Positions 9,936 through 19,644 of a stretch of DNA of 64,000 bases are shown piece after piece. Both the position numbers and the translations under genes were made by a program. How positions within the stretch are numbered: position 1 is the first letter of the stretch; each line of letters begins with the position of its first letter. The notes beneath the pieces were generated by a model. It was not told the DNA's origin. It worked only from the letters and a program-made list of their open reading frames with translations, and ran no database searches. The DNA is from CAZHVS01 sp964536015 (lineage in GTDB: Bacteria; Bacteroidota; Ignavibacteria; Ignavibacteriales; Ignavibacteriaceae), in contig CAZHVS010000010.1 of NCBI GenBank assembly GCA_964536015.1, forward strand, positions 67,969 through 131,968, written 5' to 3'.

Positions 9936-10346
9936 ATGAAAAGTAAACTGTTTGTCGGTTTGTCAATTGTTATTTTGCTTGCATTATCTGGCTGTGAAGT
10001 TAAAGTTGATAATAGTGTAACCTTTAAAAATCTTGCCAGCGAAACTGTGTATGTCAATTTCTTGGGAAAAGTAATAACTTTAAAATCGGGCCAATCACAG
10101 GTAATAAAAGAAATTCAAAAAGGTGAATACGCATACGAAACCGCTTACGATGTCCCCGACGGCGTAAATGGAGCTTCCGTTGAAGGAGCAACATCAGGAA
10201 CAATGGAAATAAAAGCCCAGACAAAAGTTTATTTGCTTTATGTAAGTCACCTTGTAGGAACCGGCTCAACTTTGACTTATGTTCTGTCAGCAACAATATC
10301 AAGCAGCGATAAAGTTTCAACTAATTCGTCACCAACATCTCCATAG
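9936..10346 (+). CDS. Small predicted lipoprotein, function unknown
   Basis: I do not recognise a family. From the ATG at 9936 the 136-residue product has a short basic start, a hydrophobic core and a clear lipobox LSGC with Cys20, so it should be lipidated and anchored in an envelope membrane. An in-frame ATG at 9903 would add 11 residues before the signal and is less likely. The mature part looks beta-rich (VTFKNLASETVYVNFLGK) and the C-terminus is rich in Ser and Thr. It sits alone between the signalling block and dnaN, on the same strand. Confidence 0.7.
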   Translation: MKSKLFVGLSIVILLALSGCEVKVDNSVTFKNLASETVYVNFLGKVITLKSGQSQVIKEIQKGEYAYETAYDVPDGVNGASVEGATSGTMEIKAQTKVYLLYVSHLVGTGSTLTYVLSATISSSDKVSTNSSPTSP

Positions 10347-10452
10347 TTACTTAGCTTAACTTAGTTGCAACTTTTTAATAATATTCTAATTATTTCAATT
10401 GAGAATCCACCCCTTTTTTTGTAATTTTAGGTAACAATTTTGGAGTATTTAA

Positions 10453-11562
10453 ATGAAATTTAATGCCAACAGTAAGACTTTAGAGAAGCTACTTGCAAAG
10501 GTATTTCCTGCAGTCCCAACAAGGACACCAATGTCAATAATCGAAAATTTTTTATTTGAGATTGAAGAAGGAAAACTAACTGTTACAGCTACCGATCTTG
10601 AAATTACTTTGCGTTCATCGATCAATATTGATTCTGATACAAATGTAAAAATGGTTGTTCCCGCAAAATTAACTTTTGATATTATTAAATCACTGGGTGA
10701 TACTTTAATAAATTTTGAGGCAGAAAAAAATCAAAAACTAAAATTAAAAACCGATACCGGTGTTTATTCAATTGGTTATGCTGATGCTGAAGAATACCCC
10801 AAAATTCCGGATACCGGTAAAAATAATATTGTGAATATTAATGGAAAAATTTTAAAGAAAGCATTAGACCATACTTCTTTTGCCATCAGTAAAGAAGCTA
10901 TGCGCCCCGCTATGATGGGAACTCTGTTTGAGTTTAATCCTGAAGGTCTAAAATTTGTAACAACTGATGGACATCGCCTGGTTAAGTATCTTAACAAAAA
11001 TTGTAGTGTTGCAAATAGCGAACAATGTATAGTGCCCGAAAGAGCAATTTCAGTTTTATCTAAGTTGCTCGGCGAGGGTGATGTAAAAATGTATCTCGGT
11101 GATTCCAATATCACTTTTGAAACCGATGAGCTTGAAATGATTTCTAGATTAATTGCCCAGAAATATCCAGATTATAACAGCGTGATTCCTCTTGAAAATG
11201 AAAATCTTTTAAAAATTAAAAAAAGCGATCTTCATTCTTCAGTAAAAAGAATGCTTTTATTTTCTTCTTCAAACTTTCAGCAGGTTAAATTATCTCTTAA
11301 CAACAACAACGTTGAGATATCTGCCGAAGACATTGACCACGGCTCAAGTGCCAAAGAAAATGTTTCCTGCGAATATGTTGGCGAAGCTATGGACATTGGT
11401 TTTAATACTTCATACTTGAATGATATTTTATCTCATATTGAAGAAGGTGAAATCGTATTCAAACTTCATTCACCAACAAAAGCCTGCGTCATTGAACCAG
11501 CTTCAGTTAAAGAAGATGAAGAAATTATGATGCTTCTAATGCCTGTTCGTTTGAATAACTGA
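10453..11562 (+). CDS. dnaN: DNA polymerase III beta subunit (sliding clamp)
   Basis: A 369-residue protein of normal clamp length with the three-fold repeated clamp domains. Recognisable segments are TRTPMSIIENFLFE, VTATDLEITLRSS near the N-terminus, FVTTDGHRLVKY in the middle and the end LLMPVRLNN, which matches the conserved clamp C-terminus (MPMR/PVRL). The clamp encircles DNA and tethers polymerase III. GGAG lies a few bases before the ATG. It heads the replication block dnaN-recF-dciA-like-gyrB-gyrA; recF follows after one base. dnaA, the usual upstream neighbour, is not here. Confidence 0.97.
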   Translation: MKFNANSKTLEKLLAKVFPAVPTRTPMSIIENFLFEIEEGKLTVTATDLEITLRSSINIDSDTNVKMVVPAKLTFDIIKSLGDTLINFEAEKNQKLKLKTDTGVYSIGYADAEEYPKIPDTGKNNIVNINGKILKKALDHTSFAISKEAMRPAMMGTLFEFNPEGLKFVTTDGHRLVKYLNKNCSVANSEQCIVPERAISVLSKLLGEGDVKMYLGDSNITFETDELEMISRLIAQKYPDYNSVIPLENENLLKIKKSDLHSSVKRMLLFSSSNFQQVKLSLNNNNVEISAEDIDHGSSAKENVSCEYVGEAMDIGFNTSYLNDILSHIEEGEIVFKLHSPTKACVIEPASVKEDEEIMMLLMPVRLNN

Positions 11563-11563
11563 G

Positions 11564-12673
11564 ATGTTTGTTAGCTCACTTTATCTTAAAAATTTCAGAA
11601 TACACTCGGACACTAAATTAGAATTTTCTAACAAAATTAATTTTATAGTTGGCGGAAACGGGCAGGGAAAAACTTCAATTATTGAAGCTCTTTACTTTTT
11701 GTGCACCACAAAAAATTTTAAATCTGCTTCCGACGTGGAAATAATTAAATTCAAACAAGAAGCTTACGAAATAGAAGGTTTATTAAAAGATATTACAGAA
11801 GATAAAATTAGAATTTATTTTTCCCTTAGTGAAGGGAAACGATATTATATTCAAAACGGAAAACAAATTTCTAAATCGGCTGATATAATTGGCAAATATC
11901 CTGTTGTATTGTTGACTCCAGACGATCATTTTTTAACTCAGGGATATCCTGTTGATAGAAGAAAATTTGTTGATTCTGTTATTTCACAAGCAAGCGGAAT
12001 ATATTTAAAGACATTGCTGGATTATAACAAAACATTAAAGCAACGAGTATTTTTGCTTAACAGAATCAACGAATCGGGCAGAAAAGACCTTCTACAGGAA
12101 CTTGATGCCTGGACAGAAAAATTAATTTTAAGTGGTAGTGAACTGATTAAATATCGATTAAAATTTGTAGCCGATTTTAACAACTTTATAAGACAATCTT
12201 ATAAAACAATTATGCTGGATGAAGAAGAACCAACTATTGAATATCAATACATTGGCGGAACAGAAGAAGAAATTCAAACCATCTTCAAGAAAGCAATTGA
12301 AGAAAAACAAAATGAAGAAATAAGAAGAGGAACCAACCTTGTGGGACCTCATCGCGATGAATTTATTTTTAAAATTAACAACAATTCTGTAAGAACTTTC
12401 GGATCGCAGGGACAACATAAAACTTTTCAGGTAGCTTTACGTTTCGCACAGTTTTTTTACCTTAAAGAAAAATCAGGACGATTACCAATTTTCTTATTAG
12501 ATGATGTGTTTGGAGAACTGGACATTAAACGTTCTGTTAGAATAAGCAAGTTTTTAAAAGAAGTCGGACAAGCATTAATTACAATAACCGATTTTTCAAA
12601 TCTTTCTTTCTTGGAAAAAGGAAATAATGATTTAATAATTAATGTAAATGGCGGTAAGATTTCTTATGCATAG
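11564..12673 (+). CDS. recF: DNA replication and repair protein RecF
   Basis: A 369-residue SMC-like ATPase that helps load RecA at single-strand gaps. The N-terminus reads LYLKNFRIHSDTKLEF, followed by the Walker A GGNGQGKTS (30-38). An ABC-type signature occurs in FGSQGQHKTF and a Walker B in LPIFLLDDVFGELD near the C-terminus. Length is standard. The gene starts one base after the dnaN stop and its end overlaps the next small gene by eight bases, so translation is tightly coupled. Confidence 0.96.
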   Translation: MFVSSLYLKNFRIHSDTKLEFSNKINFIVGGNGQGKTSIIEALYFLCTTKNFKSASDVEIIKFKQEAYEIEGLLKDITEDKIRIYFSLSEGKRYYIQNGKQISKSADIIGKYPVVLLTPDDHFLTQGYPVDRRKFVDSVISQASGIYLKTLLDYNKTLKQRVFLLNRINESGRKDLLQELDAWTEKLILSGSELIKYRLKFVADFNNFIRQSYKTIMLDEEEPTIEYQYIGGTEEEIQTIFKKAIEEKQNEEIRRGTNLVGPHRDEFIFKINNNSVRTFGSQGQHKTFQVALRFAQFFYLKEKSGRLPIFLLDDVFGELDIKRSVRISKFLKEVGQALITITDFSNLSFLEKGNNDLIINVNGGKISYA

Positions 12674-12953
12674 CAGCATTAAAAGTCTCTCAGAAATTTT
12701 TTCAGCTGAACCTGAATTAAAAAAAATCAATAATCTGATTAAAGAATCTGAAGTTCTTTCAAAATTTTTTGAAATCTTTCCCGAATTCCAGAAGATTGTT
12801 GTACCTGTTAAGGTAATTAAAAAAACATTACATCTAAAAATTGAAAACGCAGCCTGGAGAAGCGAAATAAAATTCCAGGAAAAAAAATTAATAGAGAAAA
12901 TAAATTCTTTTTTTAACGAGACAAGAATTAAATACTTAAAACTATTTGGATAA
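12666..12953 (+). CDS. DUF721/DciA-like protein, candidate replicative helicase loader
   Basis: A 95-residue product from the ATG at 12666 (a start at 12648 would add six residues inside recF). The RecF stop TAG lies within its first codons, in an ATGCATAG overlap. The sequence fits the DUF721 (DciA) pattern: a charged helical N-terminus, then VVPVKVIKKTLHLKIENAAW, in which the L.I.v.na.W pattern of the family's KH-like fold is visible, and a basic helix at the end. In bacteria lacking DnaC/DnaI, DciA helps load DnaB. The location between recF and gyrB is typical for DUF721 genes and supports the call. Confidence 0.8.
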   Translation: MHSSIKSLSEIFSAEPELKKINNLIKESEVLSKFFEIFPEFQKIVVPVKVIKKTLHLKIENAAWRSEIKFQEKKLIEKINSFFNETRIKYLKLFG

Positions 12954-12968
12954 CCCATTGGAATAATT

Positions 12969-14942
12969 ATGGCAAACGGAAATAATAATCAAGATTATAC
13001 TGCAAAAAATATAAATGTGTTAAAAGGACTCGAGGGAGTTCGTCTGCGTCCGGCAATGTATATTGGTGACACCGGCAACCGAGGACTTCATCACCTTGTA
13101 AATGAAGTTGTGGATAACAGCATTGATGAAGCTCTTGCTGGCTTTTGCGACACTATTAAAGTCACTATTAATAAAGATGAAACCGTAACAATAGAAGACA
13201 ACGGGAGAGGAATTCCGATTGATATTCATCCTGAAGAAAAAAAATCAGCTTTGGAAGTTGTTATGACAGTGCTCCATGCTGGAGGAAAATTTGACAAAAA
13301 TTCTTACAAGGTTTCAGGAGGATTACACGGTGTTGGTGTCTCTGTAGTAAACGCTCTTTCTGAGTGGCTGAAGGTTGAGGTCAAACGAGATGGGAAAATT
13401 TACAGACAGGAATATGTACGAGGGGTTCCTAAAGCACCGGTTAAAGAAGTAGGCACATATAAACGTGAAGGATCAGGAACAATAATTACTTTTCTCCCGG
13501 ATAGACAAATTTTCAAAAGCAATATCAAATTTAAATTTGATACGATTGTTGAAAGAATGCGTGAGCTTGCATATTTGAATAAAACCATTACCATCAAAGT
13601 TAAAGACGAAAGAGATGGAACTGAAGAAGAATATCACTATAAGGGTGGTCTTATTGAATTTGTAAAATATATCGATGAAGACAGAGCTCCTATGCATAAA
13701 ACAATTTATATTGAAGGAGAAAAAGACAACACCCCAATCGAAGTTGCTTTTCAATACAATAGCAGTTACTCTGAAAATATTTTTTCATATGTTAATAACA
13801 TAAATACACACGAAGGAGGAACTCATTTAGTAGGCTTCAAAGCTGCTTTAACAAGAACATTAAATAATTATGCGGCAAAAAATAACCTTATTAAAGATAA
13901 CAAAATTACTTTATCCGGAGACGACTTTAGAGAAGGGCTTACAGCCGTAATCTCTGTAAAAGTAATGCAGCCTCAGTTTGAAGGACAAACAAAAACAAAA
14001 CTTGGAAATAGCGAAACAAAATCAGCGGTTGAGACTTTAGTAAATGAAAAACTTGCTGAATATCTTGAAGAAAATCCTTCTATTGGAAAAAAGATTATTG
14101 AAAAATGTATGCGTGCCGCAGAGGCAAGAGAAGCTGCCCGCAAGGCACGTGATCTTGCACGAAGAAAAAATGCTCTTGATAGTTTCAATCTCCCTGGAAA
14201 ACTTGCTGATTGTTCTATAACAGATCCCGAACACTGTGAACTTTATATTGTTGAGGGAGATTCTGCGGGGGGCTCTGCAAAACAAGGAAGAGATAGAAGA
14301 TTTCAGGCTATCCTTCCACTTAAAGGAAAAATACTTAATGTCGAAAAAGCCAATCTTAATAAAATTCTCGAGAACAATGAAATTAAAGCAATAGTTGCCG
14401 CTATTGGTGGTGGTATTGGTGGAGAATTTGATTCAACAAAAAGTCGCTACGGTAAATTGATATTAATGACAGATGCTGATGTGGATGGAAGCCATATTAG
14501 AACTCTCCTATTAACTTTTCTTTATAGGCATATGAAAGAACTTATTATTGATGGAAAAGTTTTTATTGCTCAACCACCGTTGTACAAAATAAAAAAAGGT
14601 AAAGAAGAATTTTATGCATATGATGATGATGAAAGAGATGAAATTTTAAAACGACTGAAAAGCAATGGCAAAGATGATATTGTATCGAAAGCCGAAGAAC
14701 CGACAGAAGAGACATACATTAAAGGACTTCTCATCTCACGCTACAAAGGACTTGGAGAGATGAACCCAGAACAACTATGGTCAACTACAATGAATCCCGA
14801 AACAAGAACAATGCTTCAAGTAACCTTAGAAAGCGCAGCAGCAGCCGATAAAATATTTGAAACTCTGATGGGGGATGCTGTTGAACCAAGAAGAGAATTC
14901 ATTGAAAAACATGCAAAGTATGTGAGAAATCTTGATGTCTAA
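12969..14942 (+). CDS. gyrB: DNA gyrase subunit B
   Basis: A 657-residue type IIA topoisomerase ATPase subunit. The GHKL ATPase part shows EVVDNSIDEALAGFC, EDNGRGIPIDIH and GGLHGVGVSVVNALS. The TOPRIM domain has EGDSAGGSAKQGRDR (Glu near 429) and the acidic DADVDGSHIRTLLLTF. The C-terminal GyrB segment contains RYKGLGEMNPEQLW. The compact length lacks the large insert of proteobacterial GyrB. With GyrA it introduces negative supercoils. The gene lies 15 bases after the DciA-like gene and 59 bases before gyrA. Confidence 0.98.
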   Translation: MANGNNNQDYTAKNINVLKGLEGVRLRPAMYIGDTGNRGLHHLVNEVVDNSIDEALAGFCDTIKVTINKDETVTIEDNGRGIPIDIHPEEKKSALEVVMTVLHAGGKFDKNSYKVSGGLHGVGVSVVNALSEWLKVEVKRDGKIYRQEYVRGVPKAPVKEVGTYKREGSGTIITFLPDRQIFKSNIKFKFDTIVERMRELAYLNKTITIKVKDERDGTEEEYHYKGGLIEFVKYIDEDRAPMHKTIYIEGEKDNTPIEVAFQYNSSYSENIFSYVNNINTHEGGTHLVGFKAALTRTLNNYAAKNNLIKDNKITLSGDDFREGLTAVISVKVMQPQFEGQTKTKLGNSETKSAVETLVNEKLAEYLEENPSIGKKIIEKCMRAAEAREAARKARDLARRKNALDSFNLPGKLADCSITDPEHCELYIVEGDSAGGSAKQGRDRRFQAILPLKGKILNVEKANLNKILENNEIKAIVAAIGGGIGGEFDSTKSRYGKLILMTDADVDGSHIRTLLLTFLYRHMKELIIDGKVFIAQPPLYKIKKGKEEFYAYDDDERDEILKRLKSNGKDDIVSKAEEPTEETYIKGLLISRYKGLGEMNPEQLWSTTMNPETRTMLQVTLESAAAADKIFETLMGDAVEPRREFIEKHAKYVRNLDV

Positions 14943-15001
14943 TTCAATGACTAATAACAAAAATAATTTAAGAATATTTAATAACTAAAATTAATCCAGA
15001 T

Positions 15002-17473
15002 ATGTCAACAACTTTTTTTGATAAAATAGTACCTGTTTCGATTGAAGAAGAAATGAAATCTTCTTATATCGATTACTCAATGTCCGTAATTGTATCGCGT
15101 GCTCTTCCCGATGTACGTGATGGTTTTAAACCTGTTCACCGGCGTGTTCTTTTCGGAATGCATGAACTTGGAAATACTTACAACAAACCATATAAAAAAT
15201 CTGCAAGAATTGTGGGAGAGGTTCTTGGTAAATATCATCCGCATGGAGATTCCGCGGTTTACGACACTATGGTTAGAATGGTTCAGGATTTTTCACTGCG
15301 TTATCCTTTGATTGATGGACAGGGAAATTTCGGGTCGGTTGATGGAGACTCTCCTGCGGCAATGCGTTATACAGAGGCAAGACTTGCTCGCATAGCAGAT
15401 GAAATGTTACGCGACCTTGATAAGAATACCGTAAATTTTACTTCCAACTTTGACGATACATTACAAGAACCGACTGTTCTTCCTTCTTATTTACCAAATC
15501 TTCTGGTTAACGGAAGCAGTGGCATTGCTGTCGGAATGGCAACAAATATTCCTCCACACAATCTTTCTGAAGTTATTGACGGATTAATTGCTTTAATTAA
15601 AAATCCTGAAATTACAATAGATAAGCTGATGAAACATATTACTGCCCCTGACTTCCCCACCGGAGGAATTATTTACGGATACCAGGGTGTAAAAGATGCT
15701 TATAATTCCGGTAAAGGAAAAATTGTAGTTCGAGCTAAAGCAAATATTGAAACGTTAAAGAATGGAAAAGAAAATATTATTGTATCTGAACTTCCTTATC
15801 AGGTAAACAAAGCTGCCTTGCAGGAAAAAATTGCTGAGCTTGTTCGCGAAAATAAACTCGAAGGTATCTCCGGTGTAAGAGACGAGTCCGACCGCGATGG
15901 AATGAGACTTGTAATTGAACTTAAAAGAGATGCAAATGCATCGGTAGTAATGAATAATCTTTTCAAGCACACACAAATGCAATCAACATTTGGTGTAATT
16001 ATGCTTGCTCTTGTTCACGGTGTTCCTAAAGTTCTTAACCTTAAACAGGTTATGGAACACTTCCTGCAACACAGAATGGAAGTTTTAATTCGTAGAACAA
16101 AATTTGATCTTGAAGCTGCAGAAAGAAGAGCTCATATTCTTGAAGGATATATTATTGCTCTTGATAATATTGATGAGGTTATAGAAGTAATTAAAAAATC
16201 GAGAGATGTTGAAACTGCTAAAAATAATTTGATGAGAAGATTCAAGCTCTCAGAAATTCAAGCTAAAGCAATTCTTGATATGCGTCTGCAAAGGCTTACA
16301 GGGCTTGAGCGAAAAAAGATTGAAGACGAGTATAAAGAAACAATTAAGTTGATTGAAAAACTTAAAAGCATTCTTGAAAGTGAAGAGAAAAGATGGTTTA
16401 TTATCCGCGATGAACTTCTTCTGTTAAAAGAGAAATATGGAGACGAAAGAAGAACAGAAATTATTTATGATTACCAGGAATTTTCTCTTGAAGATATAAT
16501 TGCCGAAGAAGATGTTGTTGTTACCATATCACATCGCGGCTACATTAAAAGATTTCCTGTTAGCGGTTACAGAAGGCAGGGCCGCGGCGGCAAAGGTGTA
16601 ATTGGTGCAGAAGCAAAAGATGAAGACTTTATCGAGCATATGTTTATTGCTTCTACGCATCAATATATTCTTTTCTTTACCGATAAAGGAAGATGTTACT
16701 GGTTAAAAGTATTTGAAATCCCTGAAGGCGGAAGAGCCGCAAGAGGCAAATCAATTGTTAATCTGATTGAAAAAGAAAAAGAGGAAAACATTGCTGCATT
16801 TATAAATGTAAAGGAATTTAAAGATGACCAGTATCTCGTCATGGTAACCGCTCAGGGAACAATTAAGAAAACTGTTCTTTCTGCTTACGGCAACGTAAGA
16901 AGAGGTGGTATAAATGCAATCAATATTGTTGAAGGCGATAAACTGATAGATGTAAAACTGACAGAAGGAAATAATGACATTGTCCTTGGAACTTCTCAGG
17001 GTATGGCTATTCGCTTCCACGAAAACGATGTCAGAGATATGGGAAGAACCGCAACTGGAGTTAGAGGAATCAATCTCTCTAAAGGCGATGTAGTTGTTGG
17101 ATGCATTGTTATCAGGCGACAAGGCAGTATTCTTGTTGTAACTCAAAACGGATTTGGAAAACGTTCCGATATTAGTGATTATCGTGTTACTCATAGAGGC
17201 GGCAAAGGAATTATAACTGTAAAGACCACTGATAAAGTCGGTAATTTAATTGCTATGATGGACGTAAATGATAACGATGAGCTTGTTATTATTTCAACAA
17301 AAGGAAAAGTAATTCGCCAGAGCGTGCGAGATATTCGTGTAATGGGAAGAAACACACAGGGCGTTAGAGTAATCCGCCTTGACGACGGCGATTCCATTGC
17401 CGATATCGCAAAGGTAGTTCCAGAAGATGAAGAAGAAAACGGAACTGAAAACGGTAACGGCATAAAAGAATAA
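15002..17473 (+). CDS. gyrA: DNA gyrase subunit A
   Basis: An 823-residue breakage-reunion subunit. Catalytic Tyr123 lies in AAMRYTEARLAR. The quinolone-determining region KYHPHGDSAVYDTMVR keeps Ser84 and Asp88, so no classical resistance substitution is seen. A coiled-coil tower region follows, then a six-bladed C-terminal wrapping domain with a GyrA-box-like RQGRGGKG near residue 525, which marks it as gyrase rather than topoisomerase IV. The acidic tail (EDEEENGTENGN) is common in GyrA. It follows gyrB on the same strand. An AT-only inverted repeat downstream (about 17501-17536) is too weak to call as a terminator. Confidence 0.97.
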   Translation: MSTTFFDKIVPVSIEEEMKSSYIDYSMSVIVSRALPDVRDGFKPVHRRVLFGMHELGNTYNKPYKKSARIVGEVLGKYHPHGDSAVYDTMVRMVQDFSLRYPLIDGQGNFGSVDGDSPAAMRYTEARLARIADEMLRDLDKNTVNFTSNFDDTLQEPTVLPSYLPNLLVNGSSGIAVGMATNIPPHNLSEVIDGLIALIKNPEITIDKLMKHITAPDFPTGGIIYGYQGVKDAYNSGKGKIVVRAKANIETLKNGKENIIVSELPYQVNKAALQEKIAELVRENKLEGISGVRDESDRDGMRLVIELKRDANASVVMNNLFKHTQMQSTFGVIMLALVHGVPKVLNLKQVMEHFLQHRMEVLIRRTKFDLEAAERRAHILEGYIIALDNIDEVIEVIKKSRDVETAKNNLMRRFKLSEIQAKAILDMRLQRLTGLERKKIEDEYKETIKLIEKLKSILESEEKRWFIIRDELLLLKEKYGDERRTEIIYDYQEFSLEDIIAEEDVVVTISHRGYIKRFPVSGYRRQGRGGKGVIGAEAKDEDFIEHMFIASTHQYILFFTDKGRCYWLKVFEIPEGGRAARGKSIVNLIEKEKEENIAAFINVKEFKDDQYLVMVTAQGTIKKTVLSAYGNVRRGGINAINIVEGDKLIDVKLTEGNNDIVLGTSQGMAIRFHENDVRDMGRTATGVRGINLSKGDVVVGCIVIRRQGSILVVTQNGFGKRSDISDYRVTHRGGKGIITVKTTDKVGNLIAMMDVNDNDELVIISTKGKVIRQSVRDIRVMGRNTQGVRVIRLDDGDSIADIAKVVPEDEEENGTENGNGIKE

Positions 17474-17565
17474 TGTTTGCCATAAATAACGTTTTAGATT
17501 TCTTAAATAATTTTTTTTGAAAGAAATTATTTTTTCATAAACATTTTTAAAACAACAGTTATGTA

Positions 17566-18648
17566 ATGAAAAATATTTTTCAACAAAAAACTAAACCAGT
17601 AACAAATAAAACAGGATTACCGCCGGGCAGTCTCGTCTTTGTGGGTGAAAAGAAACTTGATAAACCATCTGTTTCGGTATTTGAATACAGCAAAGATTAT
17701 CTAAATGTATTAGACATTACTTCACTTAAACAAATTAAATCTGATATCCCCCAAGACAGAGTATGCTGGTTAAATATTGATGGACTGCACGACACAGAGC
17801 TTATCGAATATATAGGACAAACATACAATCTTCATCCTCTCTTACTGGAAGATATTCTACATACAGAGCAACGTCCTAAAGTAGATTTTTATGAAAACGT
17901 TCTTTACCTTGTGGTTAAGATGCTGTCATATCACGAAGATACTAACAGTGTATGGAGCGAACAGGTTAGTTTTGTTCTGGGAAAAAATTTCTTATTGACC
18001 TTTCAGGAAGGCGCGATGGGGGACGTTTTCGATTCGGTACGCGAACGAATTACTAACAATAAAGGAAAAATTCGTAAATATAATTCTGATTATCTTACCT
18101 ATGAATTACTTGACGCTGTTGTTGATAATTATTTTGGAATTATCGAAAGAGTTGGTGATAAACTGGAACATATTGAAGATGAAATTCTTCACAATCCATC
18201 TAAAGAAGTATTGGTTGAAATTCATGAATTAAAGCGAGAACTAATTGCTTTAAGAAAAATAATTCTTCCTCTTCGTGAAGTTGTGAACAGAATAGAAAAA
18301 GGTGATGATATATTTTTTACCGACAGGAATATCAGAATGTATTTGCGAGACCTTTATGATCATATCATCCAGGAGATTGAATCGATAGAAACTTACAGAG
18401 ATATGCTGTCGGGGCTTGAAAATCTTTATCTTTCAAGTTTAAGCAATAAAATGAATGAAGTAATGAAAGTTCTGACTATCATTACAACTATTTTTATTCC
18501 ATTAAGTTTTATTGCCGGAGTTTATGGCATGAATTTCAAATTTATGCCCGAACTCGAAAGTCCGATTGCTTATCCTATTGTATTGATTGTGATGTTTTTA
18601 ATTGGAATTGTTATGACTATCACCTTCAAGAAAAAGAAATGGTTTTAA
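17566..18648 (+). CDS. corA: CorA-family magnesium/cobalt transporter
   Basis: A 360-residue divalent-cation channel. A large cytoplasmic N-terminal alpha/beta domain is followed by a long helical region (EILHNPSKEVLVEIHELKREL) and two C-terminal membrane helices. The signature YGMNF (GMN at 321-323) sits at the end of the first helix, and the protein ends in a basic KKKKWF tail, as expected for the cytoplasmic ring. CorA proteins form pentamers that pass Mg2+ (and Co2+ or Ni2+) down the gradient. It is convergent with the rluD-like gene, with only 21 bases between them. Confidence 0.95.
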   Translation: MKNIFQQKTKPVTNKTGLPPGSLVFVGEKKLDKPSVSVFEYSKDYLNVLDITSLKQIKSDIPQDRVCWLNIDGLHDTELIEYIGQTYNLHPLLLEDILHTEQRPKVDFYENVLYLVVKMLSYHEDTNSVWSEQVSFVLGKNFLLTFQEGAMGDVFDSVRERITNNKGKIRKYNSDYLTYELLDAVVDNYFGIIERVGDKLEHIEDEILHNPSKEVLVEIHELKRELIALRKIILPLREVVNRIEKGDDIFFTDRNIRMYLRDLYDHIIQEIESIETYRDMLSGLENLYLSSLSNKMNEVMKVLTIITTIFIPLSFIAGVYGMNFKFMPELESPIAYPIVLIVMFLIGIVMTITFKKKKWF

Positions 18649-18669
18649 TTTTATTTCAATTTGATTTCT

Positions 18670-19644
18670 TTATAGTAAAGCTAAAAGTTTTGTAAAATCT
18701 TCCGGAAGTGAAGAATCAAATTTCATCATCTCTTTTTTGTGAGGATGGAAAAAGCCTATTGTCTTTGCATGCAAAGCCTGTCTTTGCATTATCAGCAAAA
18801 GATTTTCAACCCTGCTTTTTAGTTTAGGAATATTCGCATTTGTTTGTATTGTTCTTCCGCCGTAAGTTTCATCACCAAATATAGGATGACCAATTGCCGC
18901 AAGATGCACTCTTATCTGGTGAGTTCTTCCGGTTTGCAGTTTCAATTTAATAAGCGAAGTGAAGTCATACTCTTTAATTACCTCATAGAATGTTAATGCC
19001 GTTTTCCCTTCGGAGTGACTATGGGTAAATTTTTTTCTATCACTTTTACTTCTTGTAATCTTAAAATTAATTTCCCCTTCTCTTTGTTTTAATTTGCCCC
19101 ACACTACCGCCCAGTATTCTCTTTCTGTTGAATGCTTTGCAAATTGTTTTGCAAGTTGAGAATGAGTAAAATCATCTTTAGCAATTAATAATAATCCGCT
19201 TGTGTTTTTATCGATGCGATGAACAATTCCGGGTCTGCCCGGTTCATTTGCTGTGCTAAGTTGTTTGGTATGATGTAAAAGTGCATTAACAAGTGTTCCG
19301 GTATAATTACCAAAAGCCGGATGTGCCACCATTCCTGCTGGTTTATTTACTACAAGCAGATAATCATCTTCATATAAAATATCAAGGGGAATGTCCTCAG
19401 GTTCATTTACATCAGGACGGGGAGAAACAGGAATTGTTACATCAATAACATCCATCCCTTTAACTGTATAATTTGATTTAACTATTTTCCCGTTTATTAA
19501 AACAAACCCCGCTTCAATTAGTTTTTGAACTTTAGAGCGTGTAGCATTTTCAACTGCGTGGGTAAGATAAATATCTATTCTTTCTTTTTGTTTCCCTGCA
19601 GGAATTTCAAACTTTAATTTCTTCTCCGTTATTATTGAAGCCAT
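18670..19644 (-). CDS. rluD: RluD/RluA-family 23S rRNA pseudouridine synthase
   Basis: A 324-residue enzyme that isomerises uridine in rRNA. An N-terminal S4 RNA-binding domain (about 20-70: ERIDIYLTHAVENATRSKVQ) precedes the catalytic RluA domain with GIVHRIDKNTSGLLLIAKDD (catalytic Asp145) and GRTHQIRVHLAAIGHPIFGD. Presence of S4 and the length favour RluD over RluA or RluC, but the exact target is inferred. It is the last gene of a long minus-strand operon, and its start lies 38 bases inside lspA in another frame. The Bacillus homologue ylyB also follows lspA. Confidence 0.9.
   Translation of the reverse strand: MASIITEKKLKFEIPAGKQKERIDIYLTHAVENATRSKVQKLIEAGFVLINGKIVKSNYTVKGMDVIDVTIPVSPRPDVNEPEDIPLDILYEDDYLLVVNKPAGMVAHPAFGNYTGTLVNALLHHTKQLSTANEPGRPGIVHRIDKNTSGLLLIAKDDFTHSQLAKQFAKHSTEREYWAVVWGKLKQREGEINFKITRSKSDRKKFTHSHSEGKTALTFYEVIKEYDFTSLIKLKLQTGRTHQIRVHLAAIGHPIFGDETYGGRTIQTNANIPKLKSRVENLLLIMQRQALHAKTIGFFHPHKKEMMKFDSSLPEDFTKLLALL

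Noticed and set aside
10347..10452. Replication origin with DnaA boxes before dnaN
   Set aside because: No TTATCCACA-like repeats were found in this short AT-rich spacer.
15239..15270. Quinolone-resistance change in gyrA
   Set aside because: Ser84 and Asp88 of the determining region are intact.
16751..17194. Minus-strand frame of 147 codons
   Set aside because: Lies wholly antisense to gyrA, has no signal or family features and no ribosome binding site.
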